Part shown: positions 35,131 to 35,723 of the stretch, one piece after another
Layout: each line of letters opens with the position of its first letter
Numbering within the stretch: position 1 is the first letter of the stretch
DNA from: an uncultured Bacteroidia bacterium
GTDB lineage: Bacteria > Bacteroidota > Bacteroidia > Bacteroidales > UBA932
Length of the DNA: 35,723 bases
Assembly: GCA_902778855.1 (NCBI GenBank)
Contig: CACYZM010000023.1
Location: 1 to 35,723 of the forward strand
Direction: 5' to 3'
Notes under the pieces: generated by a model
Databases searched by the model: none
Seen by the model: only the letters and a program-made list of their open reading frames with translations
What the model was told of the DNA's origin: nothing
Translations under genes and position numbers: made by a program

Positions 35131-35133
35131 GCT

Positions 35134-35723
35134 ATGGCCAAATTCAAGAAGATCGATACGATCAATGTGATCCGGACGACGGGCGTCGTGCCGGTGTTCT
35201 ACAATGCCGATGTGGAGCTGACGAAGAAGGTCGTGAAGGCCTGCTACGACGGCGGCATCCGGGCGTTCGAGTTTACGAACCGGGGCGACGGCGCCCATCG
35301 GGTGTTCAAGGATGTCATTGAGTTTGCCCGCAAGGAGTGCCCCGATATGGCCTTCGGTGCGGGGACGATCCTCGATGCGCCGACGGCCGTGCTGTATATG
35401 CAGCTCGGCGCCGACTTCCTCGTGTCGCCTTGTCTTTCCGAAGAGGTCGTGAAGGTGGCCAACCGCCGGGGCGTGCCCTATAGCCCGGGCTGCGGGACCG
35501 TCTCCGAGATGGTCCGCGCCATGGAGCTGGGCTGCGACCTGGTGAAGGTCTTCCCGGCCGGCAACGTCGGCGGTCCTTCCTTCGTGAAGAACGTTCTCGG
35601 CCCGCTGCCGTGGGCCATGATCATGGCCACCGGCGCGGTCGAGCCGACCGAAGACAACCTCAAGGCCTGGGCCGCCTCCGGCGTCACCGCCGTCGGCATG
35701 GGCTCCAAACTCTTCCCGAAAGA
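35134..35723 (+). CDS. eda: KDPG/KHG aldolase (runs off right edge)
   Basis: 196 residues are visible of an expected 210-225, starting three bases after kdgK. The class I aldolase features of the KDPG family (PF01081) are present: Glu46 and Arg50 in FEFTNRG, Thr78 in GAGTI, SPC (98-100), the Schiff-base Lys138 in DLVKVFPA, and the phosphate-binding segment ATGAVEPTEDNL. It splits 2-keto-3-deoxy-6-phosphogluconate into pyruvate and glyceraldehyde-3-phosphate, completing the pectin route. The missing part is only the C-terminal end. Related bifunctional enzymes also act on 4-hydroxy-2-oxoglutarate. Confidence 0.95.
   Translation, partial: MAKFKKIDTINVIRTTGVVPVFYNADVELTKKVVKACYDGGIRAFEFTNRGDGAHRVFKDVIEFARKECPDMAFGAGTILDAPTAVLYMQLGADFLVSPCLSEEVVKVANRRGVPYSPGCGTVSEMVRAMELGCDLVKVFPAGNVGGPSFVKNVLGPLPWAMIMATGAVEPTEDNLKAWAASGVTAVGMGSKLFPK

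Overview
The window comes from a high-GC member of the Bacteroidota, probably order Bacteroidales. Evidence: a SusC/SusD pair, TAnnTTTG-type -7 promoter boxes, many lipoproteins with LxxC lipoboxes, and A/T-rich leaders instead of strong Shine-Dalgarno sites. No rRNA, tRNA, CRISPR array, transposase or integrase was recognised. The species cannot be named from the sequence alone.

Bases 1-4850 hold ordinary genes: the 5' part of a secreted M28 peptidase (minus), a divergent exported TPR protein followed by an EamA-type transporter (plus), then a small four-helix membrane protein (DUF4293-like) and a BNR-repeat sialidase-like lipoprotein (both minus).

Bases 4851-7904 are repeat-rich. A GH43 glycosidase gene carries three separate in-frame repeat expansions (signal peptide, linker, C-terminal domain). 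Its stop codon lies inside the first unit of an 11-copy, 51-bp minisatellite with alternating A and B unit types. A 278-bp non-coding element bounded by about 43-bp imperfect inverted repeats follows, then two strong hairpins before a LacI-type regulator gene.

Bases 7905-35723 form a pectin (homogalacturonan) utilisation locus. The LacI-family regulator is divergent from a 16-gene, same-strand, tightly packed run that continues past the right edge. The order is GH28 polygalacturonase, CE12-CE8 esterase fusion, GH105 unsaturated uronyl hydrolase, PL1 pectate lyase, SusC, SusD, a 1794-residue multi-module surface lipoprotein, UxaC, UxaA, UxaB, an ExuT-like MFS transporter, a DUF4861 lipoprotein, KduD, KduI, KdgK and KDPG aldolase (partial).

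The inferred scheme is as follows. Outer-surface and periplasmic enzymes demethylate, deacetylate and cut pectin. SusC/SusD and the large lipoprotein bind and import oligomers. Periplasmic GH28 and GH105 release saturated and unsaturated uronates, and the MFS carrier takes them into the cytoplasm. The UxaC-UxaB-UxaA branch (saturated) and the KduI-KduD branch (unsaturated) meet at 2-keto-3-deoxygluconate, which KdgK and the aldolase convert to pyruvate and glyceraldehyde-3-phosphate. One transcription unit thus appears to cover the route from polymer to central metabolism, probably under the LacI protein acting at two operator-like sites in the 182-bp divergent gap.

The least explained objects are the 51-bp minisatellite, the inverted-repeat-bounded element beside it, and the four-module beta-helix lipoprotein.
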